Origin: Halohasta salina
GTDB taxonomy: Archaea; Halobacteriota; Halobacteria; Halobacteriales; Haloferacaceae
DNA length: 38,871 nucleotides
Assembly: GCF_024178165.1 (NCBI RefSeq)
Contig: NZ_JAMZIE010000011.1
Coordinates: 1-38,871, forward strand
Direction: 5' to 3'
Within the stretch, counting starts at the first letter, position 1; every line of letters begins with the position of its first letter. The notes under the pieces were generated by a model. That model was not told where the DNA came from. It saw only the letters and a list, made by a program, of their open reading frames with translations, and did not search any database. The position numbers were made by a program, and so were the translations under genes. Below are positions 31,838-38,871 of this stretch, piece by piece.

Positions 31838-31976
31838 TAGCAGTTGGGGTAGTCGATACCAACATCCTCATCGACTACAAAGACACGAGTTCGGATGCTC
31901 GTCATGAACGAGCTCAGAACATTGTCTATGCCATCGACAGCGGCGATCTCACGACGGCCCGAGTCACGAATTACCG
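31838..31976 (+). pseudogene. VapC-type PIN toxin, N-terminal fragment
   Basis: Reads (I)AVGVVDTNILIDYKDTSS, then DARHERAQNIVYAIDSGDLT and TARVTNY, a standard VapC N-terminus with its first catalytic Asp. The expected start codon is ATA (TGAATAGCA where TGAATGGCA would be usual). After about 46 residues the similarity ends, and the promoter region of the next gene begins. It is doubly inactivated: start lost and about two thirds deleted. Confidence 0.75.
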
Positions 31977-32043
31977 AGCTCCAAAAGCCACAGATATATG
32001 CAAAATACAAAGATATATTGAGTGCGCGATTGTAGATGTTGCT

Positions 32044-32571
32044 ATGGCCGAGTTTGATCCTGTCCCTGATTCAGAGGCTCCCCGTCGACGATGGCAAGAC
32101 GGGACTGACACCTTTAGCCGGGTCTATGAGGTCGCTCTGGGGATTACGTCACCCACAGCGTACACGGACATTGCAGAGCTAGCTGATTGCTCTCCCAATG
32201 CTGCAAAAAAGCATCTTGAGCGTCTGTCCGAAATGGGCATCGTTCGAGAAAATCAAGAGAGTCGACCGGCACAGTATGAACGCAATGAGGGGTATCTAGA
32301 GTGGCAGGATGCAAGCCGGATCGCTGACGAACTCGCTGTCGAGGAGATCATCGATCGGGTGCGATCACTCGAAACACAGCGTGAGGAGTACGAGACACAG
32401 TTCGAGGCGACAGATCCGACGGCGGTCTCTGTGTTCGACGCCGAACGCCACGACACCGTTCATGAGCGAATGGCTGCGGTCAGTGACTGGCAGGGAGTAA
32501 TTCGTGATATTCGGCTGTACGAACTCGCTCGTCAGCTCTCCCAAAACGATGGCCGCCTCATTCCCGCATAG
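32044..32571 (+). CDS. DUF7342-like winged-helix regulator
   Basis: 175 residues. Winged helix at about 20-95 (VYEVALGITSPTAYTDIAEL, ADCSPNAAKKHLERLSEMGI, VRENQESRPAQYERNEGYLE), then a coiled-coil helix (IADELAVEEIIDRVRSLETQ). This is the pattern of haloarchaeal DUF7342 proteins, cytosolic HTH proteins often found with a small second gene. Its TAG is followed immediately by the ATG of the next gene. Probable antitoxin-like regulator, by position only. Confidence 0.75.
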   Translation: MAEFDPVPDSEAPRRRWQDGTDTFSRVYEVALGITSPTAYTDIAELADCSPNAAKKHLERLSEMGIVRENQESRPAQYERNEGYLEWQDASRIADELAVEEIIDRVRSLETQREEYETQFEATDPTAVSVFDAERHDTVHERMAAVSDWQGVIRDIRLYELARQLSQNDGRLIPA

Positions 32572-33024
32572 ATGGGCCTGCCATCAGACGACTCGAATCC
32601 AACACCGGATGCGACTGGTCCACCGGATCGACAGACGTTGCGGCTCCTGGAGAAACACCTGAGCTCGGACTCACTGGTCGCCGAGACCGCATTTGATCCC
32701 GATAGCTACGAACCCAGAGTGCTTCGAGCGCTGCTTGATACGGGTCGATATCCGGAGTCGACGACTGCTGTGAGAGTCGATATCCGATGGTTCACGACGG
32801 GCGATTTCTCAATGCACTACGTGGAAGAACACAACGACGGAGAGTCGTGGGAATGTCGCTGGGACAGACATCCAAACACTCACAATAGCCGCTTGCACTT
32901 CCATAAGCCACCGTCTGCTGCTGATATCACTGATCTTGAACTCCCGTCGACTCATCCGCTGGAAGTGTACTCGATTGTACTGTCTGCTGTCGAGCAACGA
33001 ATCGAGAGGCTGTGGTCCGAGTGA
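32572..33024 (+). CDS. Hypothetical protein, possibly TumE-like toxin
   Basis: 150 residues, starting directly after the HTH gene's stop. Conserved-looking core: TTAVRVDIRWFTTGDFSMHY, ECRWDRHPNTHNSRLHFHKP, LPSTHPLEVYSIVLSAVEQR. The His-rich RHPNTHNSRLHFH segment and the HTH partner recall the TumE/DUF6516 type of toxin, but I cannot confirm the family. The tight pairing and the location in an island of toxin-antitoxin modules support a two-gene toxin-antitoxin-like unit. Confidence 0.6.
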   Translation: MGLPSDDSNPTPDATGPPDRQTLRLLEKHLSSDSLVAETAFDPDSYEPRVLRALLDTGRYPESTTAVRVDIRWFTTGDFSMHYVEEHNDGESWECRWDRHPNTHNSRLHFHKPPSAADITDLELPSTHPLEVYSIVLSAVEQRIERLWSE

Positions 33025-33113
33025 CTGGGGTTCTGGCCCGGCTCAAGCGCCCGCTACTGTACCTGATGGTCCCAGCGTACGTCATCGCAGGTGTGCTGCA
33101 TTATCGTTCCTGA
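33021..33113 (+). pseudogene. DoxX-like membrane protein, N-terminal fragment
   Basis: 30 residues from a GTG overlapping the previous stop: VLARLKRPLLYLMVPAYVIA then GVLHYRS and a stop. This is the first TM helix of DoxX-family proteins, which run to about 120-150 residues. The rest is absent; A/T-rich DNA follows. Probably a remnant left by a deletion next to the orc1/cdc6 pseudogene. Confidence 0.5.
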
Positions 33114-33154
33114 GTTGTATATATAGATTATTCTACTATTCATCCTAATTCATC

Positions 33155-34135
33155 TTAAGCTATCGGTAGGTCCTGAAACTCGAAGTCCTCTGCCGACGAC
33201 ACTGTCTCATCGACGACCTGATACTCCCGATGGCGATTGGCACCTGTGATCTCGATGAGGTCGTATGCTTCGATCTTCTGTAGTTTGTTCCGGCGGGCCC
33301 GCTGGCCGACCGGGACGCGGTTGCGGTTCGCATACACGCAGTCTGCAACTGCTTCGTATCGCTTATGAAGGCCGCGCGGGGTCAGCGGTCCCACCTGGTG
33401 AAGCAGTTCGTACAACAGCTGGTGGTGCAGCGGGAGCGACCCGAGGTTTACAGCTCGCTCGAATGCGGTCTCGATGTCGACGGCTTCGACTGTCGAGTGT
33501 TCCTCGCTAGCGATTTCTCTAGCGGCTCGCAGCGTCTGAATACCGGCTTAGGCCACACCGCCAACGTGGTCGGCGATCGACTCTAGATACGCCCGGTCGA
33601 CATCTGCGTGGAGTCCGTGGCGGACTCGTGGTTCGAGAATATCGGCCAACTCGGTGGTGCTGTACCGTGTTAATTCGAGTTCTTGGCCCACAAGTCGTTG
33701 GTGGACGTGGTCGTCTTCGGCTCGCGAGAGGAGTGCTTCGGGTTGGTGGACAATTACCACAACCGCCAACAATGGAATGTCGGGAGCTTCGAGAGGGCCT
33801 TGGGCTGGTGATCGTCGCCTTCATCAAGGACGACAATCAGCGGTCGCTCGACACGCTTGTGGAGCCGTCGCCACAGCTCCGCTTCGGGGGTTGTTCGTGT
33901 CGGATCGCCACCGAGTGCGTTGAGGACCGCACGGGCGATTCCCGCTGGCGACTTTCCCAGCGACCGGACGTGGGCGAAGTCGACGGTGGCCTGTCGCTGG
34001 AGTCGTTTGAAGGTATGGCGTGCCAAAACTGTCTTGCCGACCCCACTGGGGCCATAGATCAATACGTCGGCTGGCCGGCGACCCGCGATTGCGGGTTCGA
34101 ACGCGTCGGCGAGCACTTCGACGGCCGGAAATGGA
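33155..34135 (-). pseudogene. Second orc1/cdc6, frameshifted and N-terminally truncated
   Basis: Minus-strand pieces in order: TPFPAVEVLADAFEPAIAG, ADVLIYGPSGVGKTVLARHT (Walker A), RPLIVVLDEGDD (Walker B), a frameshift near 33785, IPLLAVVVIVHQPEALLSRA, TELADILEPRV, ADHVGGVA and a stop, a second shift near 33550, IQTLRAAREIASEEHS, then the winged-helix part LYELLHQVGPLTPRGLHKRY to NRHREYQVVDETVSSAEDF. Two frameshifts break it. The first 30-40 residues are missing and the similarity ends exactly where a CRISPR repeat begins (34136). No origin repeats of the 13-16 kb type are nearby. Confidence 0.85.
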
Positions 34136-34231
34136 GTTTCAGACGAACCCTCGTGGGGTTGAAGCCCGGGCCGGTGAGCGCCTCACCCAGCTCGGGATCC
34201 CGTTTCAGACGAACCCTCGTGGGGTTGAAGC
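34136..34231 (+). CRISPR. CRISPR mini-array: two identical repeats, one spacer
   Basis: Two identical 30-nt repeats (34136-34165, 34202-34231), each beginning GTTTCAGACGAACCC, followed by TCGTG, and ending GGGGTTGAAGC. They are separated by a 36-nt spacer (34166-34201). The repeat matches the form I know for haloarchaeal type I-B systems. No cas gene is in the window and no leader is recognised. The spacer contains its own palindrome GGTGAG-CGC-CTCACC (34173-34187). The 190 nt after the array hold nothing I can name. Confidence 0.9.
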
Positions 34232-34422
34232 CAACAGTGCGGTTGAGATCACTATTAACGAATTAGATAACGGAGATGCGACTGCGAGGAGTGAACTATC
34301 GGCCAGTGTGAGCAAGTTGGATTGAGAACGGTCGGTTGTGGCTTGTTCGACAGCCACCGAATACTCTCTTGTCCTGTAATCCGTTTGCAACACTTTTGTA
34401 TCTTATTCTGCAACTGATCTGT

Positions 34423-35385
34423 ATGATCAGCCGACGGAACGTACTGATTGGACTCAGTGGGGTAGTAGCACTCGCGGGGTGTACTGAGTTCCAACAACAG
34501 GAGGACCAAGTCGACGAACAACAAGAAGCCGAAAACCAGTCACAGGGAGATCAGCCACAGGAAGAAGTAGATCAGCAACAGAACGAATCACAGGAGCAAA
34601 CGGACCAGCAATCGGACGACGGTGACCGAATAGAACGGATTGCCCCGGAACGCGAGACAATAGAGGACGCACTCGATACGTACGTCGCGTTTCTGGACGA
34701 CGAGGACGCCGATATACTGGCAGTCACCTCGTTGTCCGAGGAGTTCGACCATCTCCCGATAGTGAACGCCATGCAGACGGTCAGCGAGGACCTCGACAGG
34801 AAAGCGCGGCGGGAACCCAACGAGGAAATATCGGACGAGATCAGCACCGTTCGACGGGAGGCGAGAGCCATCGAGGCCATTGCTCAAGCACAGAATCGCG
34901 GCCAGAGAACGGCTATGAGCGCGCAAAACTATGTCGAAGAGATGGGGGATACAGTAACTCTATCCCAGATACACAGCAACCTCGTTCCGCGAATTGAATC
35001 GTTCGCAGAGGCGGTTGACACCGTCTCGGCACGGGTAGAGCGCCTACCGTCGGCGAGGATCAACGAGTCGCGTCTCTACGAGGCGAAGCTCACCCAGTTC
35101 GAAAACGAACTCCAAAACTTCAGGCTTTATGCGGCGATCCACGACGATTACCGATCGGGAATAAAGAGTCTGAGTCAGGGACTCTCCAAACTCAAGAGCG
35201 AGAAATACGCCTCGGCGGAAAAGTTGAGCCGTACCGCGGTCGAACGGTTCGACCGTATCTTGGACGAACTCTCCGGGGTGACCGACGAACTACAGCCACT
35301 GACCGACGAGATGGTATCGCAGGTCGAATCCGACAAGGAGACTGCAGAGGCACTCAGAAAGATCACGACGGAGTTGTCGAACTAA
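34423..35385 (+). CDS. Helical Tat/Sec lipoprotein, family not recognised
   Basis: 320 residues from the ATG at 34423 (29 extra upstream codons rejected). A signal with ISRRNVLIGLSGVVALAGC gives a lipobox Cys and twin arginine, so it is lipid-anchored outside the membrane. A Gln/Glu-rich linker (about 25-65) leads into a long all-helical domain (ETIEDALDTYVAFLDDED; LSQIHSNLVPRIESFAEAVD; YEAKLTQFENELQNFRLYAA; SGVTDELQPLTDEMVSQVES), which looks like a coiled-coil bundle. TATA-like TTTTGTATCTT lies about 25 nt upstream. Function unknown. Confidence 0.8.
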   Translation: MISRRNVLIGLSGVVALAGCTEFQQQEDQVDEQQEAENQSQGDQPQEEVDQQQNESQEQTDQQSDDGDRIERIAPERETIEDALDTYVAFLDDEDADILAVTSLSEEFDHLPIVNAMQTVSEDLDRKARREPNEEISDEISTVRREARAIEAIAQAQNRGQRTAMSAQNYVEEMGDTVTLSQIHSNLVPRIESFAEAVDTVSARVERLPSARINESRLYEAKLTQFENELQNFRLYAAIHDDYRSGIKSLSQGLSKLKSEKYASAEKLSRTAVERFDRILDELSGVTDELQPLTDEMVSQVESDKETAEALRKITTELSN

Positions 35386-36391
35386 ACACTGGCGTCGGTG
35401 GATTCTGGCCTAAAGTGCCGGCCAGTGTCGGCAGCGACCCACTTACAGGACCCGCGTTCCAGGGACAGAGTCGCTGTGAGTCGTCATTGACGCCAGACAA
35501 GATGCGGGACTTGGAGACGTAATCTTGCAACTTCTCTTAGTAGACTACTGTCGGTTAGTCTGCTAACTCCTGACCGATTTCGGTCTGTCGTCGACAAGCC
35601 AACCCGGACTCACTTGGATGCCGCTAGGGGTACCGAGTTGGTGCCCGCGTTGGCATTCGGTTGCTGGTGGGACTGTGACCAAGGCCGTTCTCTCTGCGGT
35701 CGCGTCTCCCCTGCCATCCGTCGACCCACCGTGCACCGCGCCATACGGCGGTCGAGCTGAGCGGACCTACTCCGAATCTCGCTGTCGACGCCGTGGTACT
35801 GTCTTACTGGATCCCGGTGCTGTACGAGGGATTATTGCCTCGTCTGTAAGCTGGCAAGCTCGTCGACCCAGAAGTCGAGACGCCCAGAACCGACAGCCGG
35901 TAGTCGTCGACGGTGGGACACCCAGTGGACGACCAGGAGGGAATGGCCACCTGTCGACGACGGTGGGGATGTCGGCAGAGCAGTCCCACTGTGTCAGCGG
36001 GCCCAGTGTGTCGACACCGGGATCACGGACTGATGTGGCAGTCGACGGCAGGCAGAGAGGTACGACACGAGGGAAGAGAGGTCCGGGGATACTGTGGCCG
36101 GGATGGCGGTGGCCTTGAACCGGGATCGAGGCACAGACACGGGCCGCCAGGAGCGCCACCCGGCTGTCGACGCTCGATGTGCCCCTCGGCTGTCCACCGG
36201 TCGTCGACACTGGGGAAGCCGGGCTGTCGTCGACGGCCACGAGTTGCATCGGATCCTAGCCCGTCGACTGTTCGCCTTCGCGTAGCAGGACGGCCACGAC
36301 TCCTGCTCGTTTTACAACTCCGAGTGACTCTCTCGGCGGCGACGAACTGGATTGATTGACCGGTGGATCGACTATCGTGGCAGCGACGTAC
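35386..36391. other. 1-kb GC-rich stretch without a convincing gene
   Basis: Long frames exist on both strands here but have non-haloarchaeal composition (rich in Arg, Ser, Pro, Cys, poor in Asp/Glu), so I do not call them. The DNA is rich in GTCGAC and GTGTCGAC-type words (for example CTGTCGACGACGGTG at 35951 and TCGTCGACGGTGGGAC at 35905). A hairpin with arms TTAGTAGACTA (35537-35547) and TAGTCTGCTAA (35556-35566) lies at the left. No TATA box is obvious before the GH15 gene. Confidence 0.5.
35537..35566. promoter_or_regulatory. 11-bp hairpin downstream of the lipoprotein gene
   Basis: TTAGTAGACTA, loop CTGTCGGT, TAGTCTGCTAA; one T-G pair, otherwise perfect. It is 150 nt after the lipoprotein stop. 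No U-tract follows, so it is not a classic terminator. Role unknown. Confidence 0.45.
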
Positions 36392-38335
36392 ATGTCACAG
36401 TATCAGCGACCTACCGATCGCGATCCGCCGAGTGAGGTGTTCGAACCGATCGAAAACTACGGTCTCGTCGGCAATCTCGAAACCTGCGCGTTAGTGAGCC
36501 GACAGGGATCGGTCGACTGGTTTCCGGTCCCACATCTCGAATCACCGAGCGTCTTCAGCCGGATCCTCGATGACGGTGGTGGCTGCTTCGCTGTCGAACC
36601 AGTCGGCGACTTCGAGTCAACCCAACGCTACCGCGAGCGAACGAACGTCCTCGAGACCACGTTTCGAACCGAGGAGGGCACACTCCGACTCACGGATTTC
36701 ATGGCCCCACTGACTGATGACGAGTCGGAGGTCCCTGCGCGAACGCTCTACCGGAAACTCGACTGTCTTGCGGGACGCGTCGACTTCCGAGCCGTCTTCG
36801 AGCCACGATTCGATTTCGCTCGTACCGAGCCCACGCTGTCGACCACGACCGAGGGAATTCACGCAACCGGCGATGAGACACCGCTGTGCTGTTGGTCTAC
36901 GCTTCCTGAGCCGTTCGAAATCGACACCGAAGCCAGCCGCGCGACGGCCAGCGCCACGCTGTCGGCGGGCCAGCAGACATCGATCGGCGTAAGCTACGGA
37001 GAACTGATCGCTCCCGACCCGGCGACCTGCGAGCAGGCCCTCGTCGAGACAGTCGACTACTGGCGCGAGTGGAGCCACTCCTGTGACGATCAGTCCGAGT
37101 GTGTCTTCGGTGGCCCGTGGCACGCACTGGCCGTCCGATCGGGGCTGGTGCTCAAGCTGCTGACGCACTACGAAACCGGCGCGATCGCGGCCGCACCGAC
37201 GACCTCGCTGCCCGAGGAGATCGGCGGCGTTCGCAACTGGGATTACCGGTTCAACTGGATTCGAGACGCCGCCTTCACAGTGCAGGCGCTCTCGAATCTC
37301 GGTCACACGGTGGAGGCCAGCGAGTATCTATCGTGGTTTTTGGATCTGTGTCGGACGACCACGCCGGCGGAGCTGCAACCCCTGTATGGCCTCCACGGCG
37401 AGTCGGGACTCACCGAACGGATCTTGCATCATCTCTCGGGCTACCGGGACTCCGGACCGGTTCGGATCGGCAACGAGGCTGCCGACCAGCGTCAACTCGA
37501 CATCTACGGTGAACTCCTGTTGGCCGTCTTCGAGGCGACCCGGTCGGGAATCCCGCTCACCGAGGCCGACTGGCGGGCGATCTGTGAGATCGTCGACTAC
37601 GTTACCGACGTCTGGGAGGAGCCGGATTCGGGCATCTGGGAGGTTCGAAGCGAACCCATGCAGTTCGTTTTCTCGAAACTGATGTGTTGGGTTGCCCTCG
37701 ACCGGGCGATCGATCTCGCCGAAGAGCAAGCGTTCGACGCCCCACTCGACCGCTGGCGTCGACATCGCGAAAAAATTCGCACGGCAATCCTGAACGACGG
37801 CCTCGATCCGACCGGCTCGTACTTTGTTCGATCCTTCGAAGAAGAGGACGTCCTCGATGCGGCAACTCTATTGATTCCGTTTGTCGGTTTCCTCCCGTTC
37901 GACGACTCCCGAGTCCGAGCCACTATCGAGGCGGTCGACGACCGACTCACCTCCGAGACCGGGCTCGTCTACCGCTACGACGGCTATGACGGGTTGCCAG
38001 GCGGCGAGGGGACCTTCCTGCTCTGTTCGTTTTGGCTCGTCGACGCCCTCGCGCTGGTCGGGCGGGTCCGGGAGGCCGAAGCGCGGCTTGAACGACTCAT
38101 CGACTACGTCAATCCCGTGGGGCTGCTGGCCGAGGAGGTCGCCGAGTCGACGGGCCGACAGCTGGGCAACTTCCCGCAGGCGTTCAGCCACATCGGCCTT
38201 ATAAACTCAGCGCTCCACGTGAGCCGCGCCAAGGGGATGGCCGTCCCCGGCACGGAACTGATCGGCATCGAACTCGGGACGGGGGCGACCGTTGAAGCTG
38301 TGCGCGACTCCGACAACGATCACTCGGATTCGTAA
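36392..38335 (+). CDS. Glycoside hydrolase family 15 protein (glucoamylase/trehalase-like)
   Basis: 647 residues from the ATG at 36392; an ATG at 36356 adds 12 residues before the conserved N-terminus. The N-terminal beta-sandwich starts PIENYGLVGNLETCALVSRQ GSVDWFP (read with the break), followed by an (alpha/alpha)6 barrel with the hallmark TTSLPEEIGGVRNWDYRFNW then IRDAAFT, a probable catalytic Glu in DVWEEPDSGIWEVR, and a second acidic motif in DGLPGGEGTFLLCSFWLVDA. No signal peptide, so it acts inside the cell, probably on maltooligosaccharides, glycogen-like glucans or trehalose. No other sugar genes are adjacent. Confidence 0.92.
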   Translation: MSQYQRPTDRDPPSEVFEPIENYGLVGNLETCALVSRQGSVDWFPVPHLESPSVFSRILDDGGGCFAVEPVGDFESTQRYRERTNVLETTFRTEEGTLRLTDFMAPLTDDESEVPARTLYRKLDCLAGRVDFRAVFEPRFDFARTEPTLSTTTEGIHATGDETPLCCWSTLPEPFEIDTEASRATASATLSAGQQTSIGVSYGELIAPDPATCEQALVETVDYWREWSHSCDDQSECVFGGPWHALAVRSGLVLKLLTHYETGAIAAAPTTSLPEEIGGVRNWDYRFNWIRDAAFTVQALSNLGHTVEASEYLSWFLDLCRTTTPAELQPLYGLHGESGLTERILHHLSGYRDSGPVRIGNEAADQRQLDIYGELLLAVFEATRSGIPLTEADWRAICEIVDYVTDVWEEPDSGIWEVRSEPMQFVFSKLMCWVALDRAIDLAEEQAFDAPLDRWRRHREKIRTAILNDGLDPTGSYFVRSFEEEDVLDAATLLIPFVGFLPFDDSRVRATIEAVDDRLTSETGLVYRYDGYDGLPGGEGTFLLCSFWLVDALALVGRVREAEARLERLIDYVNPVGLLAEEVAESTGRQLGNFPQAFSHIGLINSALHVSRAKGMAVPGTELIGIELGTGATVEAVRDSDNDHSDS

Positions 38336-38350
38336 TTAGTCATCAGCTAT

Positions 38351-38612
38351 TTACATACTCGGTCTCTCCTCGATCGGCGTCCCGATTCGCCCGGCGGCGT
38401 GGCGGTAGAGGTCGACGTCCGGTTTGAATGTTCGAATCTCGTCGGCGCTGATCGTGTCTTCGATCAGACCGTCGATCTCGGCGTGGTCGACCATCGAATC
38501 GGGCATCTCGGGGTTCCCCTTCGAGACGACATAGCAGTCCTACCCACACTCGCTGAGTCGCTTGATTCTTTCACACACACGTCGTCGAAGACGTCCAGTT
38601 CGTGGTGAACCG
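38351..38612 (-). pseudogene. Haloacid dehalogenase type II, internal fragment
   Basis: Minus-strand reading: HHELDVFDDVCERIKRLSECG, a TAG stop, DCYVVSKGNPEMPDSMVDHA, EIDGLIEDTISADEIRTFKP, DVDLYRHAAGRIGTPIEE, then a stop. This is the middle of an L-2-haloacid dehalogenase (HAD superfamily); GNPEM and the Lys in TFKPD are recognisable core motifs. The N-terminal part with the nucleophile Asp is cut by an IS right end at 38612, there is an internal stop, and the last 60 or so residues are missing. Confidence 0.75.
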
Positions 38613-38634
38613 CCCTTGGGTCAAGCCCCGAGGC
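38612..38634 (-). mobile_element. TnpB 3'-end hairpin relic, second copy
   Basis: Shares GGGTCAAGCCCCGAGGC (38618-38634) with 22623-22639, but the left arm has changed (GCCCTTGGG), so the stem is imperfect. It lies at the broken 5' edge of the dehalogenase fragment and marks the insertion that cut it. No tnpB frame survives beside it. Confidence 0.55.
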
Positions 38635-38776
38635 ACTCGCCTTGTTTTCTCTGCAGACCCCATTTTATCGTCCGTGTAGATCCGAGCGAGCGTCCAGTAC
38701 GACGATAATTCTCGGCGAGCGTCCGACAGCAAATCTTAAATAATTTTTCGCTCTTGTGGCGGAGATTGTTGGTGAG

Positions 38777-38871
38777 TCATAGTGCAGCGTCGAGGATGGT
38801 TTTCAGAGCTTCTTCTCCTGATTTTCGGTAGACTCGGCGACGAAGCTGAAACGCTCTGAGGTACGGCGTGA
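38777..38871 (-). CDS. C-terminal fragment of an unidentified protein, possibly a transposase (runs off window)
   Basis: 31 residues to a TGA at 38777-38779: TPYLRAFQLRRRVYRKSG then EEALKTILDAAL. The basic helix and position among IS relics suggest a transposase C-terminus, but I do not recognise the family. The DNA at 38640-38776 is A/T-rich with no supported feature except a repeated GCGAGCGTCC (twice within 50 nt). Confidence 0.35.
   Translation of the reverse strand, partial: TPYLRAFQLRRRVYRKSGEEALKTILDAAL

Noticed and set aside
35618-36249. Long open frames on both strands (about 160 codons each)
   Set aside because: Composition is rich in Arg, Ser, Pro and Cys with few acidic residues, unlike every real gene here. 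Open frames arise easily in GC-rich DNA.
1-38871. tRNA and rRNA genes
   Set aside because: No cloverleaf-like or rRNA-like sequence was noticed on either strand by eye; a tRNAscan/Infernal run would be needed to exclude a short tRNA.

Overview
The window comes from a haloarchaeon (class Halobacteria). The predicted proteins are strongly acidic. Many starts look leaderless, with a TATA-like element about 25-30 nt upstream of the ATG. Bat-type HTH_10 regulators, FilR1/DUF7342/DUF7509-type proteins, Tat lipoproteins, an archaeosortase-type C-terminal signal, an Orc1/Cdc6 gene with origin repeats and a haloarchaeal type I-B-like CRISPR repeat all agree. Genus is not assigned, and chromosome versus megaplasmid cannot be decided from the window.

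Layout. 1-3.5 kb: the 5' part of a TnpB gene, a FilR1-type regulator, an SDR oxidoreductase and an alpha/beta hydrolase. 3.5-7 kb: a Bat-like regulator, a DrrAB-like ABC exporter that is broken twice (early in-frame stop in the ATPase, truncated permease), and a UPF0175/PIN-type toxin-antitoxin pair. 7.3-11.4 kb: a PAS-HTH_10 regulator, a small zinc protein, an IS6-family element, and a divergent DUF7509/winged-helix pair. 11.4-13.2 kb: a 5'-truncated tnpB with an intact 3' hairpin, a fragment of a VirD4/HerA-like ATPase, and a small gene flanked by two copies of a paired inverted repeat. 13.2-16 kb: an orc1/cdc6 gene and a replication origin with eleven origin-type repeats, most arranged with opposite orientations around an A/T-rich core. 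16-22.6 kb: a thermonuclease lipoprotein, a methyltransferase-like protein and a very large cell-surface subtilase.

23.1-29.7 kb is GC-rich and intact, with five co-directional minus-strand genes: a Tat lipoprotein, a membrane spermidine-synthase-like protein, a DUF2617-like protein, a pentapeptide-repeat protein fused to a two-TM K+-type channel, and a bactofilin-like beta-solenoid ending in a zinc ribbon. Spacing is short (71 nt, 4-nt overlap, 47 nt, about 60 nt). This is the best candidate here for an undescribed system, perhaps for membrane or envelope homeostasis. The function is inferred.

30.3-34.2 kb is a decayed defence-type island. It has CRISPR repeats in opposite orientations at its two ends (one lone repeat and a two-repeat unit on the minus strand; a two-repeat mini-array on the plus strand), no cas genes, three toxin-antitoxin-like modules (one broken), and a second, frameshifted orc1/cdc6. 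34.4-38.9 kb holds a lipoprotein, about 1 kb without a convincing gene, a GH15 glucoamylase-like enzyme, a decayed haloacid dehalogenase and more IS debris.

Dispersed elements link the regions: TTAACCAACA/TGTTGGTTAA pairs at four places, TnpB 3'-end (omega-RNA type) hairpins at five places, and origin repeats that reach into the neighbouring VirD4 fragment. The accessory parts have clearly been rearranged by IS200/IS605- and IS6-type elements.
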